Shown: positions 1-6,493, counted from the first letter of the stretch. The stretch: DNA of 11,106 nucleotides from an uncultured Campylobacter sp. (GCA_937990735.1 CALKQT010000069.1:1-11106), one strand, 5' to 3'. A program made the numbers and translations. The notes: a model not told the origin generated them from the sequence alone.

Positions 1-217
1 CAAAGATTACGATCTAATCATTGCGCGTCGCATAGTAGATACCGTATGAGTAGAATTTTATCTACGCGTAGTATATAGCTGGCATCATGGCAGATTAGTA
101 TTTCTGGGAAGCTGCGCCTAAGATAATTTATAAAATTTAGAATTTTAAAATTCTAAAAAATTGATAGCTCGCTGATTGCGTAGCCTTGTTTGCGCGCAAG
201 CATGCAAGCTTCACGGA
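1..217. other. gene-free left edge
   Basis: No convincing coding region or RNA gene is visible on either strand. This is the downstream flank of the broken Sel1-repeat gene. It holds an AT-rich perfect palindrome (138-155), a short inverted pair (GTAGATA at 36-42 and TATCTAC at 59-65), a 10-bp palindrome CTACGCGTAG at 62-71, and one copy of the GC-rich word TTTGCGCGCAAGC at 189-201. I see no stem followed by a T-run, so no intrinsic terminator is called for the upstream pseudogene. Confidence 0.6.
138..155. repeat. 18-bp perfect AT palindrome
   Basis: TAGAATTTTAAAATTCTA is its own reverse complement and is followed by a run of A on the plus strand. It lies about 60 bp beyond the end of the broken Sel1-repeat gene. 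It has almost no GC, so a stable terminator hairpin is unlikely. It may simply reflect the AAATTT-rich word use of this genome. Confidence 0.6.
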
Positions 218-1246
218 TTAAGGCGCGCTCGGTGCGATGTCGTGCTTATCATCGATGAGTTCCGCTTCGTTTAATTGCTTGTATTCGTCGCAGCCGATCT
301 GCTCTGCTAAATCGCATGCTTTCCCGTAAAATTCTTTTGCTAAGGATCTATCTTGTTTAATTTGCCATCCATTTTTGTATAAATCCCCGAGATAACTACA
401 CGAGTCCGCATCCCCGCTCTCGCAAGTATTTTTAAGCAAATTTAGCCCGCGCTGATATAGGCTTTCTGCTTTTTGGTAATTGCCTGCTTTGTATAAGTCT
501 CCCAGAATCAAGCACGCCGCCGCCCTGCCGCCATCACAAGCCTTATGGTATAAATCCGCAGCCTTTTTGAAATCCTTCTCTACGCCCTTGCCGTCTATAT
601 ATAGATCCGCTAGGCGCTGACACTCATATAGGCTGCCTTCATCGCATTTCTTTTGATTCATTTGAGCTTTCTTTTGGTACAAAACAGCCGCTTTTTATAT
701 AGAATCTCCGCCTTTTGCAAGTCCTGTCTGACCTTGTCGCCGTTTTTATATAAATATGCAAGGTTATTGCACATATCTGCATCACCGTTATCGCAAATCA
801 TTTGACGCAAAACCATAGCCTTGTGCTTGTCTCTTGTTGGGGCGCCGATACCGGATTCGTATAAAATTGCAAGCAAATCGCACGAAAGCATATTACCGCC
901 GTCGCAAGCCTTTTGGTGCAGGCTCGCAGCCTTTTGATAATCTTGTCTAACGCCATAGCCTTCGAAGTATAGTCCTGCAAGCTCATAGCAGCCGGTCATA
1001 TCCCCGCCATCGCAAGTTTTTTTATAAACCTCCGCTGCCTTTTGATAACTCTACGTGGTGTTGATGCCGAATTTATATAAATCCCCCGAGCCTATAGCAG
1101 CTTTGCGCCTCTCCACTGTCGCAAGCCTCTTGCCACATTTTTATCGCTTTAGGATAATCGCCGTCCTCATAGAGCTTGTCCGCGTCTTCAAAGACTCCAC
1201 CCATGCAAAACATAGCTATAACGACTAGATAAAGATATCTTTTCAT
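218..1246 (-). pseudogene. Sel1/Hcp-like cysteine-rich repeat protein, broken by two frameshifts and a stop
   Basis: Three minus-strand pieces join into one gene of 343 codons. It starts at ATG 1246 with MKRYLYLVVIAMFCMG, a probable export signal, and ends at TAA 218. The reading frame runs into TAA at 1075-1073 because of an extra G in a five-G run (1083-1087). Removing one G restores LGDLYKFG. TAG at 1053-1051 interrupts the next repeat just before SYQKAAEVYKK. The middle piece then leaves frame at a five-A run (T5 on plus, 692-696), where one added A restores a Sel1-type junction. The two shifts cancel, so the ends are in phase. The deduced protein has eight Cys-x7-Cys pairs (for example ACDSGEAQSC, TCDGGDMTGC, ACDGGNMLSC) and repeated YQKAAxLY helices, the pattern of Helicobacter Hcp and Sel1 alpha/alpha repeats. 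Such proteins are exported and disulfide-stapled. Calling it inactive is inference; sequencing error at the homopolymers cannot explain the TAG. Confidence 0.87.
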
Positions 1247-1325
1247 TTAATCCATTTGAAATTTCTGTAAATTTACTCGCGCATTCACGGCTTAAAATTC
1301 TGCATTTAATATTTTATGATCTCGG

Positions 1326-1378
1326 TTTGCGCGCGGGTTTTGCGCGCAAGCTTAATGCCAAGCGGTCTAGCGCGCAAA
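1326..1378. repeat. GC-rich TTTGCGCGC repeats with inverted copy, after ppk
   Basis: TTTGCGCGC occurs at 1326-1334 and 1339-1347, and its inverse GCGCGCAAA at 1370-1378. The last two form a perfect 9-bp stem with a 22-nt loop, 13 nt past the ppk stop codon. On the transcribed (minus) strand the stem is followed by AAAACCC rather than a T-run, so it is not a classical intrinsic terminator. It could still stop exonucleases or support factor-dependent termination. The same word recurs at 189-197. Confidence 0.55.
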
Positions 1379-1390
1379 TCCGGCGCGCAC

Positions 1391-3472
1391 TTAACTCTCT
1401 TTCAAAAGCTTAGTTAGCGCAGTGCCGCTTTCATCGTGTTTGCGGATATTTTTATAAATTTTACTAAAATAAGCTTCTAAAAATTCCTGATCGTCGATCC
1501 TCTCTTCGCCCTTTTTCGGCGCGATCTTTCGGTACTCGCCGCTGCTTTGTAGCTCGAATGCAAGCTCGTTATCGCTTAGCTGAAGCTTTAAAATTTCTTT
1601 GAGCTTATTTTGCAAATTTTCGTTGTAAATCGGACTCATTAGCTCCAGTCTACGCTCCAAATTTCGCGGCATCCAATCCGCGCTCGCGATGTATAGGCTG
1701 GGCTGCGCGTGCGCGAAGTAAAAAATTCTAGCGTGCTCCAGGTATTTGCCGACGATCGAGATCACGCGGATATTTTCGCTAACGCCCTTAAGCGCGGGGC
1801 GCAAGCAGCAGATGCCGCGCACGATGAGATCGATCTTCACGCCCGCCGCACTTGCTTTATACAGCGCCTTGATCATATCGCCGTCGACAAGAGCGTTCAT
1901 CTTAGCGATGATCCTGCCGGCAGAGCCTTGCTTTTCCTCATTTTTTATCATCGCCAGGAGCCGCTCTTTGATCTGCATCGGCGACATAGAGAGGTTATCT
2001 AGCTTGCGGTTTTTGTTGTAGCCCGAGAGGATGTGGAAGAAATTCGTCGTGTCCTTGTCGAAGCGGTCGCCACAAGTAAAAAAGCTCACGTCGGTGTAAA
2101 TTTTAGCGCTCGAGCCGTTGTAGTTGCCCGTGCCTAAGTGGATATAAAATTTTAACTTACCGTCCTCTTTTTTGATGATCTGCGTTACCTTGGCGTGGAC
2201 TTTAAAGCCCGCGATTCCATAGATCACATGCGCGCCGGCGTCTTCGAGCGCCTTTGCCCAGTGCAGGTTGTTTTCCTCATCAAACCTCGCCTTGAGCTCG
2301 ACCATCACCGTTACCTGCTTGCCGTCGCTTGCGGCCTCGATCAGGCTTTGAACGATCGGGGAGTTTTTCTCCACGCGATACAGCGTCATACGGATCGAGA
2401 TGACCTTTGGATCTTTTGCAGCCTCTTTGATGAGCTTTTGGACAGGATCGAAGCTTTCGTAAGGATGGATCAGCAGGATATCCTCCTTCTCCATCGCGCT
2501 CATAACGGAAGTGTTTTCGTTAAAGGGGGGCAGAGTCTTTGGCAGATATTGAGGATGGGCTAGAAAGGAAAAATCCTTATTAGAAGCGATCTCCCAAAGC
2601 CCGTCCAGCGTAAGCGGCACGGCGCATTCATATATATCTTTGTAAAAAATTTTAAGATGAGAATTTAGAAATTCTAATAGTTCGGCATCGGCGTCCTTTT
2701 CGATCTGAAGCCGTACGAAAGCCCCTTTGCGGCGCAGCTTAAGCCCCGCTTCTAAGATCATCATAAAATCGTCCGCTTCCTCCTCTTCGATCACGATGTC
2801 GGCGTTTCGCGTAACGCGGAAGGCTGCGGAGCTGATGAGCTTGTAGCCCGGGAAAATTTCCTCCGCGTGGCGCTTTACGATAGTGCCGATCGGCACGTAG
2901 GTGTTTTGCGCGACCTGCACGAAGCGCGGGATCACGCGTGGGATCCTAATCATTCCAAAATGTACCGACTCGGGCGCGCCCTCATCGCAGAGCTTGACCG
3001 CAAGGGAGAAGCTGAGATTGTTTAGATGCGGGAACGGATGGGTCGCATCCACTGCGATAGGGACGATTACTGGCATTATCTGCGAGAAAAAAAACTCGTC
3101 CGCCGCCGGCTTTAGCTCGGGCTGCAGCTCGTCGTAGCTTTTGATAAAAAGCCCGTTTTTGCAAAGCTCCTTTTGGATGCCGAAATACTGCTGCTCAAGC
3201 TCGGTTTGTTCGTTTCTTAGATAGGAGCGGATTGCGCGTAGCTGCTCAAGAGGCGTCATCTCGTCATCTCCGCTGGTTATAACGCCGGCGGTAAAAAGCT
3301 GCTTCAGACCCGCCACGCGGATCATATAAAACTCGTCTAAATTCGTGCTGTAAATCGCTAGAAATTTTAATTTTTCAATTAGCGGGATATCCTTTTTGCA
3401 TTGTTCCAGCACGCGGGTGTTGAAGCGTAGCCAGCTTAGTTCACGGTTTATAAAATTATTTTGTGTTTGCAT
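1391..3472 (-). CDS. ppk1: polyphosphate kinase 1 (PPK1)
   Basis: Reversible transfer of the ATP gamma-phosphate to long-chain polyphosphate; linked in Campylobacter to stress survival and virulence. The protein is 693 aa, full length for PPK1. The N-terminal domain opens with FINRELSWLRFNTRVLEQ, typical of the family, followed by STNLDEFYMIRVAGL (42-56). The two C-terminal phospholipase-D-like domains carry His426 in KVHAK, expected to be the phosphohistidine, His445 in YIHLGTGNYN and His580 in LEHARIFYF; Arg360 (SIRMTLYR) fits the ATP phosphate site. I chose ATG 3472 because AAGGAG lies five bases upstream. A longer in-frame start near 3514 would sit upstream of the predicted -10 box. The gene stands alone between a decayed cysteine-rich gene and a broken Sel1 gene and seems to have its own promoter. 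No lesions are seen; identity is very secure. Confidence 0.97.
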   Translation of the reverse strand: MQTQNNFINRELSWLRFNTRVLEQCKKDIPLIEKLKFLAIYSTNLDEFYMIRVAGLKQLFTAGVITSGDDEMTPLEQLRAIRSYLRNEQTELEQQYFGIQKELCKNGLFIKSYDELQPELKPAADEFFFSQIMPVIVPIAVDATHPFPHLNNLSFSLAVKLCDEGAPESVHFGMIRIPRVIPRFVQVAQNTYVPIGTIVKRHAEEIFPGYKLISSAAFRVTRNADIVIEEEEADDFMMILEAGLKLRRKGAFVRLQIEKDADAELLEFLNSHLKIFYKDIYECAVPLTLDGLWEIASNKDFSFLAHPQYLPKTLPPFNENTSVMSAMEKEDILLIHPYESFDPVQKLIKEAAKDPKVISIRMTLYRVEKNSPIVQSLIEAASDGKQVTVMVELKARFDEENNLHWAKALEDAGAHVIYGIAGFKVHAKVTQIIKKEDGKLKFYIHLGTGNYNGSSAKIYTDVSFFTCGDRFDKDTTNFFHILSGYNKNRKLDNLSMSPMQIKERLLAMIKNEEKQGSAGRIIAKMNALVDGDMIKALYKASAAGVKIDLIVRGICCLRPALKGVSENIRVISIVGKYLEHARIFYFAHAQPSLYIASADWMPRNLERRLELMSPIYNENLQNKLKEILKLQLSDNELAFELQSSGEYRKIAPKKGEERIDDQEFLEAYFSKIYKNIRKHDESGTALTKLLKES

Positions 3473-3502
3473 AAAAACTCCTTTTTGAATATTAATTCTA
3501 AG

Positions 3503-3531
3503 ATTATAGCCCAATTAAGATTAAATTTTAA
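3503..3531 (-). promoter_or_regulatory. sigma70-type promoter of ppk1
   Basis: On the minus strand a perfect TATAAT lies at 3508-3503, about 30 bp upstream of the ppk1 ATG, with an AT-rich segment upstream (TTAAAA near 3531-3526) but no good TTGACA. Campylobacter housekeeping promoters typically have a strong -10 and a poor -35, so this fits. Transcription would start near 3496, giving a leader of roughly 25 nt that contains the AAGGAG ribosome site. Confidence 0.6.
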
Positions 3532-3585
3532 AGTCCGAATTTTATGAGCTTGCAAGTGGGGCAATTTAGTATTTAAAATTCTGCT

Positions 3586-3899
3586 CTAATTCCCTATTTT
3601 TCCTAAATCCTTGCACATTTGCGCATTGCCGTCTTTGCAGCCCAGCTTTAAATACCGCCTCAAATATAAAATTTGCTCTTCCTCCTCCTCGCTCATACCT
3701 AGTACCCATTTGCACGCTTGTTTTATTGCGAGTATAAACATAGTGCTTTCATTTCAGCCGCTCTAAACGATATAAATTTAAATTTTAAATCAGAAAACGA
3801 CGTAAATTTTATCTCTTTGCTAGCGGCTGCGCTTTGGTTGCGCTCTGCCGCGGCTTGCGTTATTAAAGGAGCCAAAATTACGGGATAAAATTCTTTCAT
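3586..3899 (-). pseudogene. degraded third copy of the A-type cysteine-rich exported protein
   Basis: Immediately after B2 a short frame (3723-3899, 58 aa) begins MKEFYPVILAPLITQAAA. This aligns with the A-type signal peptide MKKFYLKISLFAFITAF and sits at the same place after B2 that A2 occupies after B1. It then loses similarity and stops at TAA 3723. A second minus-strand frame (3586-3741, 51 aa, different phase) continues with QACKWVLGM, a run of five Glu, and LGCKDGNAQMCKDLG, a Sel1-type Cys-x7-Cys helix pair. A frameshift in the roughly 30-bp overlap (about 3725-3753) would join them into one exported protein of about 100 aa, much shorter than the 180-183 aa of intact A genes. The start has only a weak ribosome site (AAAGAAC). 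The relation to A rests on position, linker DNA and signal peptide; the origin of the C-terminal fragment (A, B or another Sel1 gene) is unclear. Confidence 0.65.
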
Positions 3900-3933
3900 T
3901 ATCGTTCTTTGCCCCTATTGGATTCGCCATCTT

Positions 3934-4464
3934 TTACTCCTTTGTTGAATTTGCGTTGTATTTATCAGTTATTTCTTCAAATGCTTCTAGCGCACACTTT
4001 ACGGGATCGTGCTCTTCCTCATCTCGTAAGCAGTTTTCTAAAGCTACCTTTAACGCGCAAGATCTTAGTTTAAATAGTTTTTTCTGATCGGTAAATTTTT
4101 CACAAGCCGTAGTGTAATTTATAACAGCCTTTTTAATGTTGCCTCTTAAACCTATATCTTGTGTTCCAAGAGCAAAACAAGACTCCGCAATACCCGCCTT
4201 GCAAGATTTTTCATAAGGGGTGATAGAAGCTTCACGCATACCAAGCTTAGGACCTAATATATAACCAAGATCCGAGCATCCGATCATATCTCCGCCATCG
4301 CATTTTTTAGATAAAATTTCTATTAGTTTAGTGCACGAGCTATATTTGCCATTTCCTTTATTGCATTCGTTATAAAGATTCTCCTCTTCAGCCGTAGGCT
4401 TACCAGCCATTACGATAGAAGCTAAGAATATCATAGAATAAAATACAAAATTAATTTTCCCCAT
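3934..4464 (-). CDS. exported cysteine-rich Sel1/Hcp-like protein, B-type copy 2
   Basis: 176 aa, function unknown. The signal peptide MGKINFVFYSMIFLASIVMA should be cut after Ala20 (MA|GKPTAEEEN), so the protein acts in the periplasm or outside. Ten cysteines follow at 34, 44, 55, 63, 88, 96, 121, 136, 145 and 157. The pairs 55/63 (KCDGGDMIGC) and 88/96 (SCKAGIAESC) have the Cys-x7-Cys spacing of disulfide-stapled Sel1/Hcp helices; 34/44 has a longer x9 spacing around GKYSS. The tail, with NCLRDEEEHDPVKC and ending ANSTKE, is shared only with B1. It matches B1 at about 70 percent by eye, with a three-residue gap near 127. I chose ATG 4464, which has AAGGA upstream and aligns with B1; a longer frame from TTG 4488 has no counterpart. 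It overlaps the A2 end by 14 nt, implying coupled translation. Confidence 0.85.
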   Translation of the reverse strand: MGKINFVFYSMIFLASIVMAGKPTAEEENLYNECNKGNGKYSSCTKLIEILSKKCDGGDMIGCSDLGYILGPKLGMREASITPYEKSCKAGIAESCFALGTQDIGLRGNIKKAVINYTTACEKFTDQKKLFKLRSCALKVALENCLRDEEEHDPVKCALEAFEEITDKYNANSTKE

Positions 4465-5002
4465 ACAATTTCCTTTCGACACCTTCAAAAATAATTTTAC
4501 CTTTTTTTATAGGGTTACACTCTTTGTCTTTTAGGCAAGCTTTTAGTTCCTCGATATTTTTGCAAACTATATCTCTATCTTTAAGATCGCTATTACAAAC
4601 TTTTTCAAGACTTTTGATTGCTGTTTGCATATTACCGTTTAGATATATATTTATTAGCGTACCCAATATAAAACAGTGGTATGTGCTATTGGCATCACAC
4701 AGCTTAATCAGATATTTCGTAGCTTCCTCTACTCGGCGTAATGATAGTAAAAGCTCACTCTGTGTAGCACATGAGCGCATATCACCATCCTCGCACTCTT
4801 TAGATAAAATTTCAACGAGTTTATTGCATGAGCTATATTTTCCATCGCCATAATCGCAGGATTTAAAAAGCGTCCTTTGCTCTTCGTTATTAAAATCCTC
4901 TAACTTTATTAAACCTGTTAAAGACGATTGTGCCGCAGCAGGGATCACTACAAATGCCGTTATAAACGTAAATAACGAAATTTTAAGATAGAATTTTTTC
5001 AT
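4451..5002 (-). CDS. exported cysteine-rich Sel1-like protein, A-type copy 2
   Basis: 183 aa, function unknown. The signal peptide MKKFYLKISLFTFITAFVVIPAAA should be cut before Gln25. Cysteines lie at 49, 59, 70, 78, 102, 110, 136, 147, 156 and 162. The 70/78 and 102/110 pairs have Sel1/Hcp Cys-x7-Cys spacing, and the 49/59 pair encloses GKYSS as in the B proteins. The first 70 residues match A1 at 58 positions, but the rest is far more diverged; the end DKECNP...KLYGE is kept. I chose ATG 5002 over the in-frame GTG 5008 because A1 and the third copy start at the matching ATG. Its ribosome site AAAGAG is one base off the AAGGAG before A1. The start overlaps the stop of a 10-codon reading frame (TAATG), and its end overlaps B2. 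It belongs to the A1-B1-A2-B2 operon. Confidence 0.86.
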   Translation of the reverse strand: MKKFYLKISLFTFITAFVVIPAAAQSSLTGLIKLEDFNNEEQRTLFKSCDYGDGKYSSCNKLVEILSKECEDGDMRSCATQSELLLSLRRVEEATKYLIKLCDANSTYHCFILGTLINIYLNGNMQTAIKSLEKVCNSDLKDRDIVCKNIEELKACLKDKECNPIKKGKIIFEGVERKLYGEN

Positions 5003-5046
5003 TAGCACTCTTTGCTTATCTTTGGATTTGCCATCTTTTACTCCTT
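5002..5046 (-). promoter_or_regulatory. B1-A2 junction: strong ribosome site and 10-residue reading frame
   Basis: AAGGAG (5046-5041) overlaps the last codons of B1 and lies six bases before an ATG (5034) that opens MANPKISKEC, ending TAA at 5004-5002. That stop overlaps the A2 ATG as TAATG. The strong site is 38 nt from A2, too far to serve it directly, but ribosomes finishing the small frame would end exactly on the A2 start. The same AAGGAG plus ATG GCx AAT CCA recurs after B2 (3942-3920). This may be a real coupling leader or only the remnant of the duplication joint; expression is unproven. Confidence 0.4.
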
Positions 5047-5577
5047 TGTTGAATTTGCGTCGTATTTATCGCTTATTTCCCAAAAGGCTTTTTTCGCACA
5101 CTTTACGGGATCGTGTTCCTCCTGATCTCGTAAGCAGTTTTCTAAAGCCGTCTTTAGCGCGCAAGATTTTAGTTTAAATATTCTTTCTTTTTCTAGATGC
5201 TCTGAATATTTTTCGCAAGCTATGCTGTAATTATGTGCCGCTCTTTTGACATTGCCTCTTATCGCAATATCATGAATTCCTAGGTTAAAACAAGAGGCTG
5301 CAATACCTGCCTTGCAAGATTTTTCTAAGGGCACAAAAGCCGCTTCACGCATACCCAGTTCAAAGCCCATAATATAACCCACATCGGCGCATCCGATCAT
5401 ATCTCCGCCATCGCATTTTTTAGATAAAATTTCTATTAGTTTAGTACACGAACTATATTTGCCGTTTCCTTTATCGCATTCATTATAAAGATTTTCCTCT
5501 TCAGCCGTAGGCTTGCCAGCCATTGCGACAGAAACTAAAAATATCATAGAATAAAATATAAAGCCTAGCCTTGTCAT
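5038..5577 (-). CDS. exported cysteine-rich Sel1/Hcp-like protein, B-type copy 1
   Basis: 179 aa, function unknown. The signal peptide MTRLGFIFYSMIFLVSVAMA should be cut after Ala20. Ten cysteines lie at 34, 44, 55, 63, 88, 96, 121, 139, 148 and 160. Pairs 55/63 (KCDGGDMIGC) and 88/96 (SCKAGIAASC) have Sel1/Hcp spacing. The segment 30-55 (YNEC, GKYSSC, KLIEILSKKC) is closely similar to the same region of the A proteins, which points to a common ancestor. The C-terminal part (SCALKTALENCLRD, EEHDPVKC, ending ANSTKE) lacks clear repeats and is typical of B only. The ATG overlaps the A1 stop as ATGA, with GGGGAG upstream inside A1, so translation is probably coupled. Only about two canonical repeats are present, fewer than in Hcp proteins, so this may be a minimal or divergent member of the superfamily. 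Confidence 0.87.
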   Translation of the reverse strand: MTRLGFIFYSMIFLVSVAMAGKPTAEEENLYNECDKGNGKYSSCTKLIEILSKKCDGGDMIGCADVGYIMGFELGMREAAFVPLEKSCKAGIAASCFNLGIHDIAIRGNVKRAAHNYSIACEKYSEHLEKERIFKLKSCALKTALENCLRDQEEHDPVKCAKKAFWEISDKYDANSTKE

Positions 5578-6116
5578 TTCAACTCCCCGTATAGTTTATT
5601 ATAAATTTCTTTCATTTTTCCTCTTGGGTTGCACTCTTTATCTTCCATACAAATTTTAAGTTCATCGTAAAATCCGCAATACTCATGTGCAGATTCCGAA
5701 TCCATACTACATATTTTTTTAAAGCTCTTTAAAACCCTATCCGTATTTCCGGTGAAATACAGATCTTCCCAATTGAGGCATAAGCAACTCGTCATTAAAT
5801 TTGCATCGCAACTTTTAACAAGATAATTTATAGCTTCTTCGTCTCTATTTAATGTCAATAAAAGAAGCGCATTTAATTCGCAACTTAAATAACGCCTATC
5901 GTCGTCGCACTCTTTAGATAAAATTTCAACGAGTTTATTGCATGAGCTATATTTACCTTCGCCGTAATCACAGGATTTCAAAAGCGTCCTTTGCTCTTCA
6001 TTTTTAAAATTCTCTAATTCTATTAAGCTTACCAAAGGCGGTTGTGCCGCAGCAGGAATCGCCGCAAATGCCGTTATAAACGCAAATAACGAAATTTTAA
6101 GATAAAATTTTTTCAT
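5574..6116 (-). CDS. exported cysteine-rich Sel1-like protein, A-type copy 1 (first gene of operon)
   Basis: 180 aa, function unknown. The signal peptide MKKFYLKISLFAFITAFAAIPAAA should be cut before Gln25. Eleven cysteines lie at 49, 59, 70, 79, 103, 111, 113, 136, 147, 156 and 162. Pair 103/111 (SCDANLMTSC) has Sel1/Hcp spacing; 70/79 has x8 instead of the x7 seen in A2, and Cys113 is extra and would be unpaired if the other pairs form. The N-terminal module around KSCDYGEGKYSSC is shared with A2 and the B proteins. I chose ATG 6116, not GTG 6122, because AAGGAG (6127-6122) lies five bases upstream of it and would overlap the GTG. A TATAAT box at 6146-6141 makes this the first gene of the operon. 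The stop overlaps the B1 ATG. Confidence 0.87.
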   Translation of the reverse strand: MKKFYLKISLFAFITAFAAIPAAAQPPLVSLIELENFKNEEQRTLLKSCDYGEGKYSSCNKLVEILSKECDDDRRYLSCELNALLLLTLNRDEEAINYLVKSCDANLMTSCLCLNWEDLYFTGNTDRVLKSFKKICSMDSESAHEYCGFYDELKICMEDKECNPRGKMKEIYNKLYGELK

Positions 6117-6121
6117 TAGCA

Positions 6122-6146
6122 CTCCTTATTTTAAGCGGCGATTATA
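6122..6146 (-). promoter_or_regulatory. promoter and ribosome site of the cysteine-rich operon
   Basis: On the minus strand TATAAT (6146-6141) sits about 25 bp upstream of the A1 start and is preceded by the A/T-rich segment at 6151-6160, which fits Campylobacter sigma70 promoters. No convincing -35 is visible. AAGGAG at 6127-6122 is the ribosome site. No comparable promoter is seen before B1, A2 or B2, so all four genes are probably read from here. Confidence 0.6.
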
Positions 6147-6260
6147 TATAAAAATTTTTAGCTGCTTCTTAAAATTTAAGAGGCGCGGTGGTGCGATAAG
6201 TGCGCCGTAATCACGTCCCGCCTGCGCTTAGATTAAATTTTAAAATTTCGCCGCCCGCCA

Positions 6261-6311
6261 CGCACGAAAGCTCCGTAATCCGCCGTAAAATTTCACTCGC
6301 AACGGGTCTAA
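6261..6311. repeat. 51-bp direct repeat, copy 1
   Basis: The segment begins CGCACGAAAGCTCCGTAATC and ends with ACGGGTCTAA. It matches 6494-6544 at 49 of 51 positions (A for G in the TTTCRCTCGC part, G for A in ACGGRTCTAA). It lies in gene-free DNA, and no third copy is seen in the window. Confidence 0.85.
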
Positions 6312-6493
6312 ATCACGCCGCATGTTCATGCAGAATAAAATTTTATAAATTCAAAAAACCCGAGGCGCTGTTTATTGCGCATCTGCTACGCTATTCGTTT
6401 TGTGCGCCTATTTTGTTGTCGCTAGTTTCACTACTGTTTCGCATCTGCCGAACTGCCTACCGAACCACCCATTTTGATGCACGCCGCTCGCGC

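Larger units (their letters stand above)
3899..6116 (-). repeat. tandem duplication of an A-B gene pair
   Basis: Unit 1 (A1-B1) runs from 6116 to the A2 start at 5002, and unit 2 (A2-B2) from 5002 to the start of the degraded A at 3899; the lengths are 1114 and 1103 bp. Exact matches include 50 nt (5905-5954 and 4791-4840, inside the A genes), 57 nt (5389-5445 and 4276-4332, inside the B genes) and 30 nt at the B ends (5030-5059 and 3926-3955). Between these blocks the copies differ strongly. Confidence 0.85.

Noticed and set aside
138..155. AT palindrome as a terminator of the broken Sel1 gene
   Set aside because: The stem has almost no GC and is not followed by a T-run in the direction of transcription.
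1339..1378. Intrinsic terminator for ppk1
   Set aside because: The 9-bp stem is real, but the transcribed strand continues AAAACCC, without the T-run needed for intrinsic termination.
2195..2563. 122-residue plus-strand open frame inside ppk1
   Set aside because: Antisense shadow of a securely identified catalytic domain; no independent evidence for coding.
3473..3514. Longer start for PPK1 (adds MGYNLRINIQKGVF)
   Set aside because: That start lies upstream of the TATAAT box predicted to drive the gene and has no ribosome site, whereas ATG 3472 has AAGGAG.
3820..3930. 36-residue frame beginning MANPIGAKND after B2, with a good ribosome site
   Set aside because: It runs in another frame through the degraded A copy and becomes a basic, low-complexity sequence with no similarity beyond MANP; most likely a remnant of the junction rather than a gene.
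218..6122. CRISPR array or insertion-sequence explanation for the repeats
   Set aside because: The repeats are coding duplications or two-copy intergenic blocks; there are no regular spacers, no transposase and no terminal inverted repeats.
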